Shown: in pieces, positions 8,659 to 18,439 of the stretch
Numbering within the stretch: position 1 is the first letter of the stretch
Layout: the number at the start of each line of letters is the position of its first letter
From: an uncultured Rhodopila sp.
GTDB lineage: Bacteria > Pseudomonadota > Alphaproteobacteria > Acetobacterales > Acetobacteraceae
DNA length: 64,000 nucleotides
Direction: 5' to 3'
Assembly (NCBI GenBank): GCA_903851415.1
Contig: CAINOE010000095.1
Coordinates: 1-64,000, forward strand
Notes under the pieces: generated by a model
The model's database searches: none
What the model was told of the DNA's origin: nothing
The model's input: only the letters and a program-made list of their open reading frames with translations
Made by a program: the position numbers and the translations under genes

Positions 8659-10867
8659 TGATCTTATCGGCACGATCCAGGAAACCCACCTGAAGGACGC
8701 GCTGTCGGAACGCTATCTGGCGTACGCGCTGTCCACCATCATGTCGCGCTCTTTGCCCGATGTGCGCGACGGGCTGAAGCCGGTGCATCGCCGGCTGATC
8801 TACGCGATGCACCAGTTGCGGCTGGACCCGACCGCCGGGTTCAAGAAGTGCGCCCGCGTCGTCGGCGACGTCATGGGCAAATACCACCCGCACGGTGACG
8901 CCTCGATCTACGACGCGATGGTGCGCATGGCGCAGGATTTCGCCGCGCGCTATCCGCTGGTCGAGGGCCAGGGCAATTTTGGCAATATCGACGGCGATAA
9001 CCCCGCCGCCATGCGCTACACCGAGGCGCGCCTGACCGAGGTGGCGCAGGCGATGCTCGCCGGCATCGATGAGGACGCGGTGGATTTCCGCCCGACCTAT
9101 GACGGCGAGGAATCCGAGCCGATAGTGCTGCCGGGCGCCTTCCCGAACCTGCTGGCGAACGGCGCGGCCGGCATCGCGGTGGGCATGGCGACCTCGATCC
9201 CGCCGCACAATGCGGGCGAGATCTGTGCCGCGGCGATCCACCTGATCCAGAATCCGCAGGCGACCACGGCCGATTTGCTGAAGCACATGCCGGGGCCGGA
9301 TTTCCCGACGGGCGGGGTGCTGGCGGAGGACCAGGCGGCGATACTGGCCGCCTATGAGACCGGCCGCGGCGGCTTCCGCGTCCGCGCCAAATGGGAAGTC
9401 GAAAAGGGCAAGCACGGCACCTGGGCGATCGTCGTCACTCAGATTCCCTACCAGGTGCAGAAGTCCAAGCTGATCGAACAGGTCGCCCAGCTTATGGAGG
9501 AGAAGAAGCTGCCGCTGCTCGGCGACATCCGCGACGAAAGCAGCGACACCATCCGCCTTGTGCTGGAACCGAAGACCCGCGGCGCCGAACCCGAAGTGCT
9601 GATGGAGACGGTGTTCCGCGCCACCGCGCTGGAAAGCCGCTTCCCGCTGAACATGAACGTGCTGGACAAGACCCGCACGCCGCGGGTGATGGCTTTGCCG
9701 GAGGTGCTGCGCTGCTGGCTCGATCACCGGCACGAGGTGCTGGTCCGCCGCTCCAACCACCGCCTGGCGGCGATCGACAAGCGGATCGAGGTGCTGGAAG
9801 GCTACCTGATCGTCTACCTCAACCTCGACGAGGTGATCCGCATCATCCGCGAGGAGGAGCAGCCCAAACCGCGATTGATGGCGCGGTTCGAATTGACCGA
9901 TGTGCAGGCCGAAGCGGTCCTGAATATGCGGCTGCGCAGCCTGCGCAAGCTGGAGGAGATGGAGATCCGGAAGGAGCACAAGAACCTGTCGAAGGAGCGC
10001 AAGGACCTGCACGCGCTGCTGAAGGACGAAAAGCTGCGCTGGACCCGGATCACCGAGGAAATCGATGGCATCCGCAAAAAGTTCGGCTCCGGCCCGTTGG
10101 GCGATCGGCGGACCGAACTGGGTGTTGCACCGTCCGCCGTGGAGGTGAATTTCGAGGCCTATATCGAGCGCGAGCCGATAACCGTGATTCTGTCCGAGAA
10201 GGGCTGGATCCGGGCGGTGCGCGGCGGCGTCGCCGAACCGGGCGAGCTGAAGTTCAAGGAAGGCGACAAGCTCAAGCTCCTGCTCCCCTGCCAGACCACC
10301 GATCGGCTGACGCTGTTGGCGACCAACGGCAAGGCGTTCACCCTGAAGGCCGGCGAGTTGCCGCGCGGCCGCGGCGACGGCCAGCCGGTGCGGCTGCTGG
10401 CGGAGATGGCGAACGAGGACGATGTCACCGCGCTGTTTCTGGTTACGGAGGGTATTCGCTACCTGATCGCCTCCACCGCCGGCCGGGGATTCGTCGTGCC
10501 GGCGGCCGAACTGGGGGCGGAGCGGCGGACCGGCAAGCAGGTGCTGAACCTGAAGCCGGGGGAGGAGGCGGCATTGTGCATTCCCTGCGACGGCGACCAT
10601 GTCGCGGTTATCGGCGAGAACCGCAAGCTGCTGGTGTTCCCGCTGGATCAGGTGCCGGAACTGTCGCGCGGCTCGGGCGTGATCCTGCAGCGCTACAAGG
10701 ATGGCGGACTGGCGGATGCGAAGGTGTTCCGCCTGGCGGACGGGTTAAGCTGGAAGCTAGGCGATCGGGTGCGGACGGAAACGGATGTGCGTCCCTGGCT
10801 GGCCGAGCGCGGCACGGCCGGGCGGCTGCCGCCGAACGGATTCCCGAAGACGCCGAGATTTGGGTAG
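8648..10867 (+). CDS. parC: DNA topoisomerase IV subunit A
   Basis: 739 residues. Landmarks are the GyrA/ParC N-terminal DNA-binding core with catalytic Tyr124 (AMRYTEARL) and [16 protein letters not shown] at 78-93. The C-terminal beta-pinwheel lacks a GyrA box, supporting ParC rather than GyrA. The enzyme decatenates sister chromosomes with ParE, which is not in the window. The residue equivalent to E. coli Ser80 is Ala85 and Glu84 is Asp89, relevant to quinolone binding. The start ATG lies inside the recO end. Confidence 0.94.
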   Translation: MPDDDLIGTIQETHLKDALSERYLAYALSTIMSRSLPDVRDGLKPVHRRLIYAMHQLRLDPTAGFKKCARVVGDVMGKYHPHGDASIYDAMVRMAQDFAARYPLVEGQGNFGNIDGDNPAAMRYTEARLTEVAQAMLAGIDEDAVDFRPTYDGEESEPIVLPGAFPNLLANGAAGIAVGMATSIPPHNAGEICAAAIHLIQNPQATTADLLKHMPGPDFPTGGVLAEDQAAILAAYETGRGGFRVRAKWEVEKGKHGTWAIVVTQIPYQVQKSKLIEQVAQLMEEKKLPLLGDIRDESSDTIRLVLEPKTRGAEPEVLMETVFRATALESRFPLNMNVLDKTRTPRVMALPEVLRCWLDHRHEVLVRRSNHRLAAIDKRIEVLEGYLIVYLNLDEVIRIIREEEQPKPRLMARFELTDVQAEAVLNMRLRSLRKLEEMEIRKEHKNLSKERKDLHALLKDEKLRWTRITEEIDGIRKKFGSGPLGDRRTELGVAPSAVEVNFEAYIEREPITVILSEKGWIRAVRGGVAEPGELKFKEGDKLKLLLPCQTTDRLTLLATNGKAFTLKAGELPRGRGDGQPVRLLAEMANEDDVTALFLVTEGIRYLIASTAGRGFVVPAAELGAERRTGKQVLNLKPGEEAALCIPCDGDHVAVIGENRKLLVFPLDQVPELSRGSGVILQRYKDGGLADAKVFRLADGLSWKLGDRVRTETDVRPWLAERGTAGRLPPNGFPKTPRFG

Positions 10868-10911
10868 GACGCGCGGCCAGCACAACCTTGGCCGAGGCGT
10901 TGTTCCCTCAT

Positions 10912-10964
10912 TGTCATGGCCCGGCCCCTTAATCGTCATGGCCCGGACAGGCCGGGCCATGACG
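10912..10964. repeat. Compact palindromic element after parC
   Basis: CGTCATGGCCCGG (10934-10946) and CCGGGCCATGACG (10952-10964) form a perfect 13-bp stem with a 5-base loop, preceded by a solo left arm at 10913-10927. It is a short derivative of the window's palindromic element. It lies between the convergent ends of parC and the GGDEF gene, where it could act as a bidirectional transcription end. Confidence 0.75.
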
Positions 10965-11029
10965 AATGGGGAGAATGCCGTGCTCCGCGCTACCGTTTAT
11001 CCTGATACGCATAGGCAAGCGCCCCGCCC

Positions 11030-12574
11030 TTACGCCGCCGACGGAAGCGACACCAGTTCCGCGGTCTCATGGGGTGGTGACGCCGCCAAACTCCCCGCCG
11101 TGGCCACCCGGTTCCGCCCCGCCGCCTTGGCAGCATACAGCGCCGCGTCCGCCCTCTCCACCAACGCCCGAGCGTCCGAAGCGTCCCGCCCGGGCAGATA
11201 TGTGGCAACCCCGGCGCTGAACGTCACCACATCGTCCAGGTGCCCGGCCTGCCGCAGTGCCAGCCCGCGCACGGCCGCCAGCATCGTCTCCGCCAGTGCC
11301 GCGGCATGACGCCCATCGCATCCGGCCACAAGCACGGCGAATTCTTCGCCGCCATAACGGGCGGCGAACTCGCCCTTCCGGCGCAGACAGCCCTGGATCG
11401 CCCGGGCAACCATGCGAAGGCATTCGTCGCCGGCCGGATGGCCGAAGCAGTCGTTGAAGTCCTTGAAGTGGTCGATATCGATCATGATCACCGATACCGG
11501 CTGCCCCGACCGCGCCGCCCGTTGAGTTTCCCGTTCAATCCGCCCATCGAAGCAGCGGCGATTGGCGAGACCGGTCAGGCTGTCCTGCAAGGCCTGCGCC
11601 TCGAGCATGTTCGTCGCGGTGATCGCGCGGCCACCCAGGCCGATGACCACAATGACCACACAGCACAGGATAATGCCGTGCCATTCAAGCTCCGCGCGCC
11701 ACGGGGCCTGGATGTCCCAGTCCGACTGGGACACCAGCGTGGTCAGCGGGAAGTGGCTGAGATGCTGATACGAACCATGCCGCTTCACGCCGTCGAGGCC
11801 GGACCTGTAGCCGAGGCTGCCGCCGTCCGGATGATCGCGCAAATGCTGCCTGAGTTCGCCGGCGACCTGGCCGGCGCCTTTCGGCAGGGCCGGGCTGTGC
11901 GCCAGAATCGCACCGTCATCCGCCAGCAGCGAGATCGCCCCTCCGGATTTCGCCTGCATCCGGTCGAACATCTGCTGGAAAAACGCCAGCGACACGCTGG
12001 TGACCACGACACCGCCGAAGCTGCCGTCCGGGTTGTTGTATCGGCGCGTCACCGTGATGCTCTGCGCGCCGTCGATCTTGCTGGTGATCCGCTCGCCGAT
12101 ATACGGCAGCCGATCGTCGTGGGTCCGGTGATGGCGGTAGTATTCCCGCTCGGCGTAGTTCAACCCGGCCGGATTCGCGACAAGCGACTTCACCACCGCG
12201 TCGCCGTTCCTGTCCATGATGCCCATCTCATGAATCGCCGGCAGCGCCGCGGCGAGCGATGTCATCAGGTGGTACAGCCTGGATTTTGCCTCCGGGCCGG
12301 TGCCTTCGGCCTCCACCCGCTCGACCAGGCTGGCGACGATGGTATCAGCGGTCTTGAGGGTGTTTTCGGCCTGCCCGGCCAGCGATTGGGCGGTGTTCGA
12401 GGCGATGATCTCGTTCTGCCGGATATTGTCGTCATACACCCGCCAGAGCTGCCAGATTTCCGTGCCGACGAGAGCGGCGCAGACGCAGATCATGATCCCC
12501 AGCGTCCGGCTGCGCAGGGATGACCAGACCAAAGGCGACAGAACCCAGCGACAGACCAAGAGCAGTCGGTTCAT
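11030..12574 (-). CDS. CACHE-sensor diguanylate cyclase (GGDEF)
   Basis: 514 residues: membrane helix about 25-45, extracytoplasmic double-CACHE-like sensor about 45-295 (GIMDRNGDAVVKS; AEREYYRHHR), second helix about 298-318, then a GGDEF domain with the active GGEEF motif at 408-412. It should make c-di-GMP from two GTP in response to a periplasmic ligand. The inhibitory I-site position reads RKGE rather than RxxD, so product inhibition may be weak. The ATG at 12574 was chosen over a TTG at 12610 that would only add a polar extension. It stands alone. Confidence 0.9.
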   Translation of the reverse strand: MNRLLLVCRWVLSPLVWSSLRSRTLGIMICVCAALVGTEIWQLWRVYDDNIRQNEIIASNTAQSLAGQAENTLKTADTIVASLVERVEAEGTGPEAKSRLYHLMTSLAAALPAIHEMGIMDRNGDAVVKSLVANPAGLNYAEREYYRHHRTHDDRLPYIGERITSKIDGAQSITVTRRYNNPDGSFGGVVVTSVSLAFFQQMFDRMQAKSGGAISLLADDGAILAHSPALPKGAGQVAGELRQHLRDHPDGGSLGYRSGLDGVKRHGSYQHLSHFPLTTLVSQSDWDIQAPWRAELEWHGIILCCVVIVVIGLGGRAITATNMLEAQALQDSLTGLANRRCFDGRIERETQRAARSGQPVSVIMIDIDHFKDFNDCFGHPAGDECLRMVARAIQGCLRRKGEFAARYGGEEFAVLVAGCDGRHAAALAETMLAAVRGLALRQAGHLDDVVTFSAGVATYLPGRDASDARALVERADAALYAAKAAGRNRVATAGSLAASPPHETAELVSLPSAA

Positions 12575-12754
12575 TTCGGTAGATCCGGGCAGCCGGCCAT
12601 CGACACTCAACTATACCGTTCCAACGTATCGCATCTGGTGGATGCAGCGATAGCGGATAGCACAGCCGGCAAGGGAAAAATAAGTGAGCAGGATGAATGA
12701 TACAGGCGATCCGCCGCTCGGGCAACCGGAGCGCGAGGTCCGGGCCCTGCCGTC

Positions 12755-13561
12755 CTATGCGTTTTCGGCAGCCTTCACTTGCCGCCAGCCAGCTTCCATA
12801 GCGTCCAGCGACACTTCGGACAGGCTTTTCCCCTCCGCCTCGATCGCGCGCTCCATCGCGTTGAACCGGCGGGAGAACTTGTCGTTGGCGTGGCGCAGGC
12901 AGGTCTCCGGATCGAGGTTCAGCTTGCGCGCGAGATTCGCCAGCACGAACAGCAGGTCGCCGACTTCATCGGTCAGGCGGGCCGGGTCCGCGGCCTGGAG
13001 CTCGGCGCGCAATTCGCGGATTTCCTCGTCGAGCTTGGCAAGCACCTGATTTGCGTCCGGCCAGTCGAAGCCGACACGGGCGGCGCGGTTGGTCAGCTTC
13101 ACCGCCCGGGTCAAAGCCGGCAATCCGGTGGGCACGCCCGCCAGGGCGCCCGGATCGCTGCGGGCTGAGCGCTCGGCGGATTTTTGCGCCTCCCAGGCGG
13201 CGGTCTGCGCGGCGGCATCGCGGGCGGCGGCGTCACCGAACACGTGCGGATGCCGGCGCACCATCTTGTCGTTGATGCTTCTTGCGATGTCGGCGAACGC
13301 AAACTGGCCGGCTTCCTCAGCCATGCGGGCGTAATAGACGATCTGGAACAGCAGGTCGCCGAGTTCGTCCGGCAGCGCGTTGAAATCCCGCAGCGCGATG
13401 GCGTCGGCGACTTCATAGGCTTCCTCGATCGTATAGGGCGCGATCGTGTCGAAGGTTTGCGTCTTGTCCCACGGACAGCCGGTCTCCGGGTCGCGCAGGG
13501 CGGCCATGATGTCGAGCAGGCGGCGGAGTTCGGCTTCGGCCGAGTCGTTCGGATCGGGCAT
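12755..13561 (-). CDS. mazG: Nucleoside triphosphate pyrophosphohydrolase MazG
   Basis: 268 residues with two MazG repeats. The first has TIEEAYEVADAI and DELGDLLFQIVYYARM, the second LDEEIRELRAEL and DEVGDLLFVLANLARK, carrying the EExxE...ExxD metal-binding sets. It hydrolyses (d)NTPs to monophosphate and PPi as house-cleaning or in stringent-response control. Length and start (MPDPNDSAEAEL, then LLDIMAALRDPETGCPWD) agree with the family. No toxin partner is nearby. Confidence 0.93.
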   Translation of the reverse strand: MPDPNDSAEAELRRLLDIMAALRDPETGCPWDKTQTFDTIAPYTIEEAYEVADAIALRDFNALPDELGDLLFQIVYYARMAEEAGQFAFADIARSINDKMVRRHPHVFGDAAARDAAAQTAAWEAQKSAERSARSDPGALAGVPTGLPALTRAVKLTNRAARVGFDWPDANQVLAKLDEEIRELRAELQAADPARLTDEVGDLLFVLANLARKLNLDPETCLRHANDKFSRRFNAMERAIEAEGKSLSEVSLDAMEAGWRQVKAAENA

Positions 13562-13697
13562 GCGCCGCGGATAGACAACCCGGGCCCGTGTGGCAAGACG
13601 TACACGGCGATTTCAGAACGATCGCCGGACATTTGATATCCTGCAACTATAGTTGCATCGTAGTCTTGATCAGCGCAAGAGACGGAAGTTCCATACC

Positions 13698-14132
13698 ATG
13701 AAACGCATAGTCCTGCTGTCGATCACGGGCATGCTACTGGCGGGTTGTGCTGGCAATACGGTGATCGGACACCCCGCGGCCCCGCAGGCCGCCGGCACCC
13801 CGATCATGATCAACAAGTCGGTTGTCGGTGGCGAACGGTCGAAGTTGAACTTCTCGACTGCGCTCAATCCGGATTGCACCGCCGCGGGACATATCACGGC
13901 GCGCATCAGTTCGGCGCCGTCGCACGGTTCGGTATCGATCCATGAGGATACCGATTTTACCAATTTCCTCCCCAACAATCAGCGCTACCCATGCAATCGC
14001 AAGCAGTCGCCCGGCACGGTGGCGTTCTATCAACCTGATCCGAGCTTCATCGGCGCCGACCGGGCGGTGATCGACTACGCCTACCCCAATGGCGAGGCGG
14101 AGACTGTCACGTTCAACATCAACGTCAAATAG
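13698..14132 (+). CDS. Hypothetical lipoprotein
   Basis: 144 residues with a lipoprotein signal (MKRIVLLSITGMLLAGC; lipobox LAGC). The mature part has Ig/cadherin-like beta features near its end (PDPSFIGADRAVIDYAYPNG, then FNINV), a pattern seen in bacterial Ig-like domains. The frame opens further upstream to a start at 13653, but the ATG at 13698 is preceded by GGAAG and begins the signal peptide directly. It is probably anchored in the inner leaflet of the outer membrane; function is unknown. Confidence 0.7.
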   Translation: MKRIVLLSITGMLLAGCAGNTVIGHPAAPQAAGTPIMINKSVVGGERSKLNFSTALNPDCTAAGHITARISSAPSHGSVSIHEDTDFTNFLPNNQRYPCNRKQSPGTVAFYQPDPSFIGADRAVIDYAYPNGEAETVTFNINVK

Positions 14133-14313
14133 CCATTACATGCCCGATCCGCAGCGGCAACTTCCGCCCACGCACGCCGGTGGCATGGTAGAGGGCGTTG
14201 GCGGTCGCCGCCGCGACGCCAGCCATCGGGGTTTCACCGATGTCCTTCGTCCCGAGAGGGGTGCAGACAGTGTCGTCGTTTGCCACGGTGATCGCCGCGA
14301 TATCCGGGATGCC
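14125..14313 (-). pseudogene. C-terminal fragment of a molybdopterin-binding xanthine/aldehyde dehydrogenase subunit
   Basis: About 60 codons read GIPDI...PLGTKDIGETPMAGVAAATANALYHATG...LPLRIG. This is the C-terminal end of large molybdenum subunits of the xanthine dehydrogenase family (usual form GVKGVGEIGIxGVAAAIANAVYHATGxRVRDLPI). The remaining 700 or so residues are missing: upstream sequence runs directly into ptsN. It is a relic of a deleted gene, not an intact small ORF. Its end overlaps the lipoprotein stop by 8 bp. Confidence 0.6.
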
Positions 14314-14381
14314 GGCGCCACCGCCATGATGTATTCGGCGACATAACGGTGACGCTGCGGCCGGTTTCGCTGTCGGCTGGC

Positions 14382-14831
14382 TCATTCCGCGGTCAGCGCC
14401 TCATAGGCGGCGGTTTGCGTGCCGACTTTGCGCAACTTCGCCGCCAGCGCGGCATCGCGGAATTTGCGCGAAATGGCCGCCAGTGCGGCGACATGCGGTG
14501 TTGTCGTTTCAAACGGTATCAGCAGCACGAACGCCAGATCGATCGGCTTCCCGTCGATCGCATCGAAATCGATTGGCTTTGCCAGCCGCAGAAACAGTCC
14601 TGCATACTCCTCAAGCCCCTCGATCCGGGCATGCGGCAATGCGAATCCGCCGCCCAGCCCGGTCGAGCCAAGCCGCTCCCGCGCCCGCAGCGCCGTTTCC
14701 ACCGAAGCAGGCTGAAGGGCAGGGTCCAATGAAGCGAACAGCCGCGCTGTTTCGGTAACGAATTGGCTCTTGTCGCGCAGTTTCGCATCGAGAACAATGC
14801 GGTCGGGCGTCAGGAAATCGGCAATATCCAT
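14382..14831 (-). CDS. ptsN: PTS IIA-like nitrogen regulatory protein
   Basis: 149 residues of the EIIA-Ntr family with the phospho-accepting His67 in the motif GGFALPHARIEGL. This is the output protein of the nitrogen-PTS phosphorelay (PtsP-PtsO-PtsN); it does not transport sugar. In E. coli, unphosphorylated PtsN stimulates the KdpD kinase and inhibits TrkA. Here the gene lies directly downstream of kdpE on the same strand, separated by 164 bp containing one palindromic element. A functional link with the Kdp system is inferred from this position. Confidence 0.9.
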   Translation of the reverse strand: MDIADFLTPDRIVLDAKLRDKSQFVTETARLFASLDPALQPASVETALRARERLGSTGLGGGFALPHARIEGLEEYAGLFLRLAKPIDFDAIDGKPIDLAFVLLIPFETTTPHVAALAAISRKFRDAALAAKLRKVGTQTAAYEALTAE

Positions 14832-14896
14832 TCAGTAGCGAGTCCTAATCGGGTTTTGGTCGTGGTGCGAAGCCAGAACGGGTCATCCTCCCGCCT

Positions 14897-14974
14897 CGTC
14901 ATCGCCAGGCTTGTCCGGGCCACCTGTCGCGGCACGTGCTGGCATAGGTGGCCCGGACGAGCCGGGGCAATACG
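14897..14974. repeat. Palindromic intergenic element between ptsN and kdpE
   Basis: A slightly decayed copy: left arm CGTCATCGCCAGGCTTGTCC, right arm ending CGGACGAGCCGGGGCAATACG, with the usual loop CTGTCGCGGCACGTGCTGGC. It occupies most of the kdpE-ptsN gap, where a transcript hairpin could separate expression of the two genes. Confidence 0.75.
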
Positions 14975-14995
14975 AGAGGCGGACAGGCGGTCTGC

Positions 14996-15694
14996 TCATT
15001 CGTGCACCCGCAACCTGTACCCCACACCGGTCTCCGTTAGAATATGCACCGGCCGCTCCGGATCCGGCTCGATCTTCAGCCGCAGCGCGCGGATATAGAT
15101 GCGCAGGTATTGCACATCCGTATCAGCACCCCAAACCTCCTTCAGGATCATCTTGTGGGTCAACACCTTCCCGGCATGCTGCACCAAAATCCGCAGCACC
15201 GCATATTCCCGCGGCGAGAATTTCACCTCCTCGCCGCGCACCGTCACCACCCGCCGCACCAGATCCACGGTCAGGTCGCCGCTGCGGAACACCGGCGTCT
15301 CGCCCTCCCGCTGCAGCCGGTGCCGCTGCGCCGCCCTGATCCGCGCCAGCAGCTCGTCGATCCCGAACGGCTTGGTGACGTAGTCGTCCGCGCCCAGATC
15401 CAGCGCATCCACCTTCGCCGCCTCATCGCTCCGGCTCGACAGCACGATGATCGGCACCGGCGAACCGGAGGCGCGGATGCGGCTGATCACCTCCGTCCCG
15501 TCCACGTCCGGCAGCCCGAGGTCCAGGACGATCAGGTCCGTCCCCTTGCGCCGGGCGACATCGACCGCGGCCAGGCCCTCCGCGAGTTCGCTGACGACGT
15601 AGCCCTGGCTGGCCAGCCCGGCGCGCAGGAAGCGGCGGATCGCCGGTTCGTCGTCCACAACCAGGACCCGCAGCGGGCCGGCGCCGGTGCTCAT
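14996..15694 (-). CDS. kdpE: KDP operon response regulator KdpE
   Basis: 232 residues, OmpR/PhoB type: receiver domain 8-122 with acidic pocket DDE (14-16), phospho-acceptor Asp58 (LIVLDLGLPD) and Lys of YVTKPF, then a winged-helix DNA-binding domain (SPREYAVLRILV; VQYLRIYIRALRLKIE). It activates kdp transcription when phosphorylated by KdpD. Its ATG overlaps the kdpD stop by 4 bp. Confidence 0.95.
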   Translation of the reverse strand: MSTGAGPLRVLVVDDEPAIRRFLRAGLASQGYVVSELAEGLAAVDVARRKGTDLIVLDLGLPDVDGTEVISRIRASGSPVPIIVLSSRSDEAAKVDALDLGADDYVTKPFGIDELLARIRAAQRHRLQREGETPVFRSGDLTVDLVRRVVTVRGEEVKFSPREYAVLRILVQHAGKVLTHKMILKEVWGADTDVQYLRIYIRALRLKIEPDPERPVHILTETGVGYRLRVHE

Positions 15695-18396
15695 GACGCG
15701 CTTTCCTCCTCGGGCAGCAGCGCATTGACCGGTATCGGCAGCGTGATCGTCATTGCCGCCCCCGGCCGATCGGCGCGGTTCCGGGCGGTGATGGTGCCGT
15801 TCATGGCTTCGACGAAACCGCGGCAGATCGCCAACCCCAGCCCCGTCCCGGCCCGCCGCCGATCGGCGGCGCCGGAGCGGTAGAATTTCTCGAAGATGCG
15901 TTCGGTGTCCTGGCTCGGGATGCCTTCGCCCTCGTCCATGATCCGCAGCACCACCGTGTCGGTGGTTTCATACGCCTGGATGGTGATCATCGACCCTGGC
16001 GGCGCGTGCTTGGCGGCGTTGTCCAGCAGGTTGAACAGCACCTGCTCGAACAGCACCATGTCCAAAGCGAGCATCGGCAGGTTCGCCGGCAGGTCGAGTT
16101 CCACGCGATGCCCGGCCAGGATTTTCCCGGCCCGCTGCAAGGCGGCGCCGACGACGTCCGACAGGTCGTACAGGCTGGTCCGCGGCTTCAGCGCACCCGA
16201 CTCCAGCCGCGTCATATCCAGCAAATTCCCGATAAACCGGTTCAGCCGATCGGCTTCCTCGACGATGGTGTTGAGCAGCGTGTCCTTGGTTTCCCGGTCG
16301 AGGATCGCGTCCTGCGAGCGCAGGCTGGTGGCGGACCCCAGGATCGACGCCAGCGGCGTGCGCAGATCATGCGAGATCGACGTCAGCAGCGCGGAGCGCA
16401 AGCGATCGGTTTCGGCCTGCAGGCGGGCGAGGTGGAGATCGCGGGCGAGGTTCACCCGCTCGATCGCCAGCGCCGCCTGGTCCGCCAGCGCATCCATCAG
16501 CCGCTGCTGGTCCGGCGACAGCAGCGGGCCGGGCTCGTCGCGGATAATGCCGACGACGCCGAGCGGGCCGCGCCCGGTGCGCAGCGGCTGGAACAGCCAC
16601 TTGGCGCCGGGCAGCGTGTCGGAGCCGCGGCCGGCGACGTGGTCCTTCTCCCAGCTCCATTTGGCGGCGGCGAGATCGGCCTCGTCCAGCATGTCCTCCG
16701 GCGGGAAGCCGGCGCGCACCGTGACGGTGTCGCCCTCCGGCAGCAGCAGCACGACGCGGACCTTCAGCATCAGCGCAATCTGGTGCGCGGTCGCCCACAA
16801 CAGGTCGTCCAGGGTCACCGCCACGGTCAGCTTGCGGCTGAACTGATACAGATCGTCCGTGACGCGGGCGCGCAGCCGCGCGGCGAGGGCCTGGCCGCGC
16901 ACCCGGGCGGCGAGATTGCTGGCGATGATCGCCACCACCGCGAAGAAGAACAGCGCCACCACGTTTTCCGGGTCCGCGATGGTGAACGTGTATATCGGCG
17001 GCAGGAAGAAGAAGTTGTAGGCGAGCGTCGCCAGCACGCAGGCGAACAGCGACGGCCCCAGCCCGTGCAGCGCGGCGCCGATCAGGATCGCCGTCAGGAA
17101 CACCAGAGCGACATTGGTGACGCCGAGGAAATTGTGCAGTCCGATGCTGATGGGGATCGCCACGGCGACGAGCAGGGTGGTGACGACGAACGGCCGCACG
17201 TTGGCCGACGGCTTGTCCCTGACCGGGGCCGCGGATGGCTCCGCACCCGGCTTCTCGACCGGCGCCTCGATGACATGGATATTGATTCCGCCGGCGTGCT
17301 TGATCAGGCGCTGGGTGATCGATCCGAGCAGGAACTGCCGCCAGCCGGGCCGCTCGGATTTGCCGACGATGATATGCGTGACGTTGTTGGCGCGGGCGTA
17401 TTCGGTGATGGATTCCGCAACGTCCTGCCCGGGGATCAACACCGTCTCGCCGCCGAGCCGCTCGGCCAGGCGCAGCGCCTCCACCACGCTGTCCTGCTCG
17501 GCCGGGGTGCGGCTGGCGCGCGGCGTCTCGACGCTGATCGCGGTCCACGGCGCGTGGATCAGATCGGCCAGCCGCTTGGCATGGCGCACCGTCGCGGTCG
17601 CCTTGGGACCGCCCTGGACGCAGACCAGCACGCGCTCGCCGGCGGGCCAGGGGCCCTCGATCGCGTGGCTGCGCATGTAGTCAACCATCTGGTTGTCCAC
17701 GCGCTGGGCGGTGCGCCGGAGTGCCAGTTCGCGCAGCGCGGTGAGGTTGCCGGGCGCGAAGTAGTGGCCCATGGCGCGCTCGGCCTGGGCGGGGACGTAG
17801 ACCTTGCCCTCCTTCAGCCGCTGGATCAGGTCGTCCGGGGTCAGGTCGATCAGTTCGATGTCGTCGGCGCGCTCGATGACGGAGTCGGGGACGGTTTCCC
17901 GCACGCGCACCCGGGTGATCTGGGCGACGACGTCGTTGAGGCTTTCGACGTGCTGGATGTTCAGGGTGGTGTAGACATCGATGCCGGCGCCGAGCAGTTC
18001 CTCGACGTCGAGGTAGCGCTTGGGATGCCGGCTGCCGGGCGCGTTGGTGTGGGCGAGCTCGTCCACCAATACGAGGCGCGGGCGGCGGGCCAGAATGGCG
18101 TCGATGTCCATCTCGGTCAGGGTGTGGCCGCGATACGGGATGACGCGGCGGGGGATGGTTTCCAGGCCGGCGGTCAAGGCGTCGGTTTCGGCACGGCCGT
18201 GGGTTTCGACGATGCCGACAACCACGTCCACATTCTCGCGCTTGCGCATGTGCGCGGCGGTCAGCATCTCGTAGGTCTTGCCGACGCCGGGTGCCGCGCC
18301 GAGGAAGATTTTCAGCCGCCCGCGCGTGGCTTTCGCGGCTTCCTTCAGCAAGGCGTCCGGCGACGGTCGCCGATCGGCTGTGGTGTTCTCAGCCAT
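15691..18396 (-). CDS. kdpD: Potassium/turgor sensor histidine kinase KdpD
   Basis: 901 residues. Order: KdpD N-terminal domain with Walker A GAAPGVGKT (33-41), USP-like domain, four membrane helices (about 395-480), GAF-like region, HisKA with phospho-His676 (ISHDLRTPLA) and HATPase with DEGEGIP and GTGLGLAICRG. It senses low K+ and phosphorylates KdpE. The frame opens to a GTG at 18420; the ATG at 18396 is preferred. A palindromic element separates it from kdpC, so it may be partly uncoupled from kdpFABC. Confidence 0.95.
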   Translation of the reverse strand: MAENTTADRRPSPDALLKEAAKATRGRLKIFLGAAPGVGKTYEMLTAAHMRKRENVDVVVGIVETHGRAETDALTAGLETIPRRVIPYRGHTLTEMDIDAILARRPRLVLVDELAHTNAPGSRHPKRYLDVEELLGAGIDVYTTLNIQHVESLNDVVAQITRVRVRETVPDSVIERADDIELIDLTPDDLIQRLKEGKVYVPAQAERAMGHYFAPGNLTALRELALRRTAQRVDNQMVDYMRSHAIEGPWPAGERVLVCVQGGPKATATVRHAKRLADLIHAPWTAISVETPRASRTPAEQDSVVEALRLAERLGGETVLIPGQDVAESITEYARANNVTHIIVGKSERPGWRQFLLGSITQRLIKHAGGINIHVIEAPVEKPGAEPSAAPVRDKPSANVRPFVVTTLLVAVAIPISIGLHNFLGVTNVALVFLTAILIGAALHGLGPSLFACVLATLAYNFFFLPPIYTFTIADPENVVALFFFAVVAIIASNLAARVRGQALAARLRARVTDDLYQFSRKLTVAVTLDDLLWATAHQIALMLKVRVVLLLPEGDTVTVRAGFPPEDMLDEADLAAAKWSWEKDHVAGRGSDTLPGAKWLFQPLRTGRGPLGVVGIIRDEPGPLLSPDQQRLMDALADQAALAIERVNLARDLHLARLQAETDRLRSALLTSISHDLRTPLASILGSATSLRSQDAILDRETKDTLLNTIVEEADRLNRFIGNLLDMTRLESGALKPRTSLYDLSDVVGAALQRAGKILAGHRVELDLPANLPMLALDMVLFEQVLFNLLDNAAKHAPPGSMITIQAYETTDTVVLRIMDEGEGIPSQDTERIFEKFYRSGAADRRRAGTGLGLAICRGFVEAMNGTITARNRADRPGAAMTITLPIPVNALLPEEESAS

Positions 18397-18439
18397 GGGG
18401 GCGGGACCGAATGGGGGCACCGCCGGTCGCCACGCCCCC

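Noticed and set aside
8102-10600. 832-codon open frame antisense to parC
   Set aside because: Composition is the Arg/His/Gln-rich pattern of a GC-skewed antisense shadow; parC is unambiguous on the other strand.
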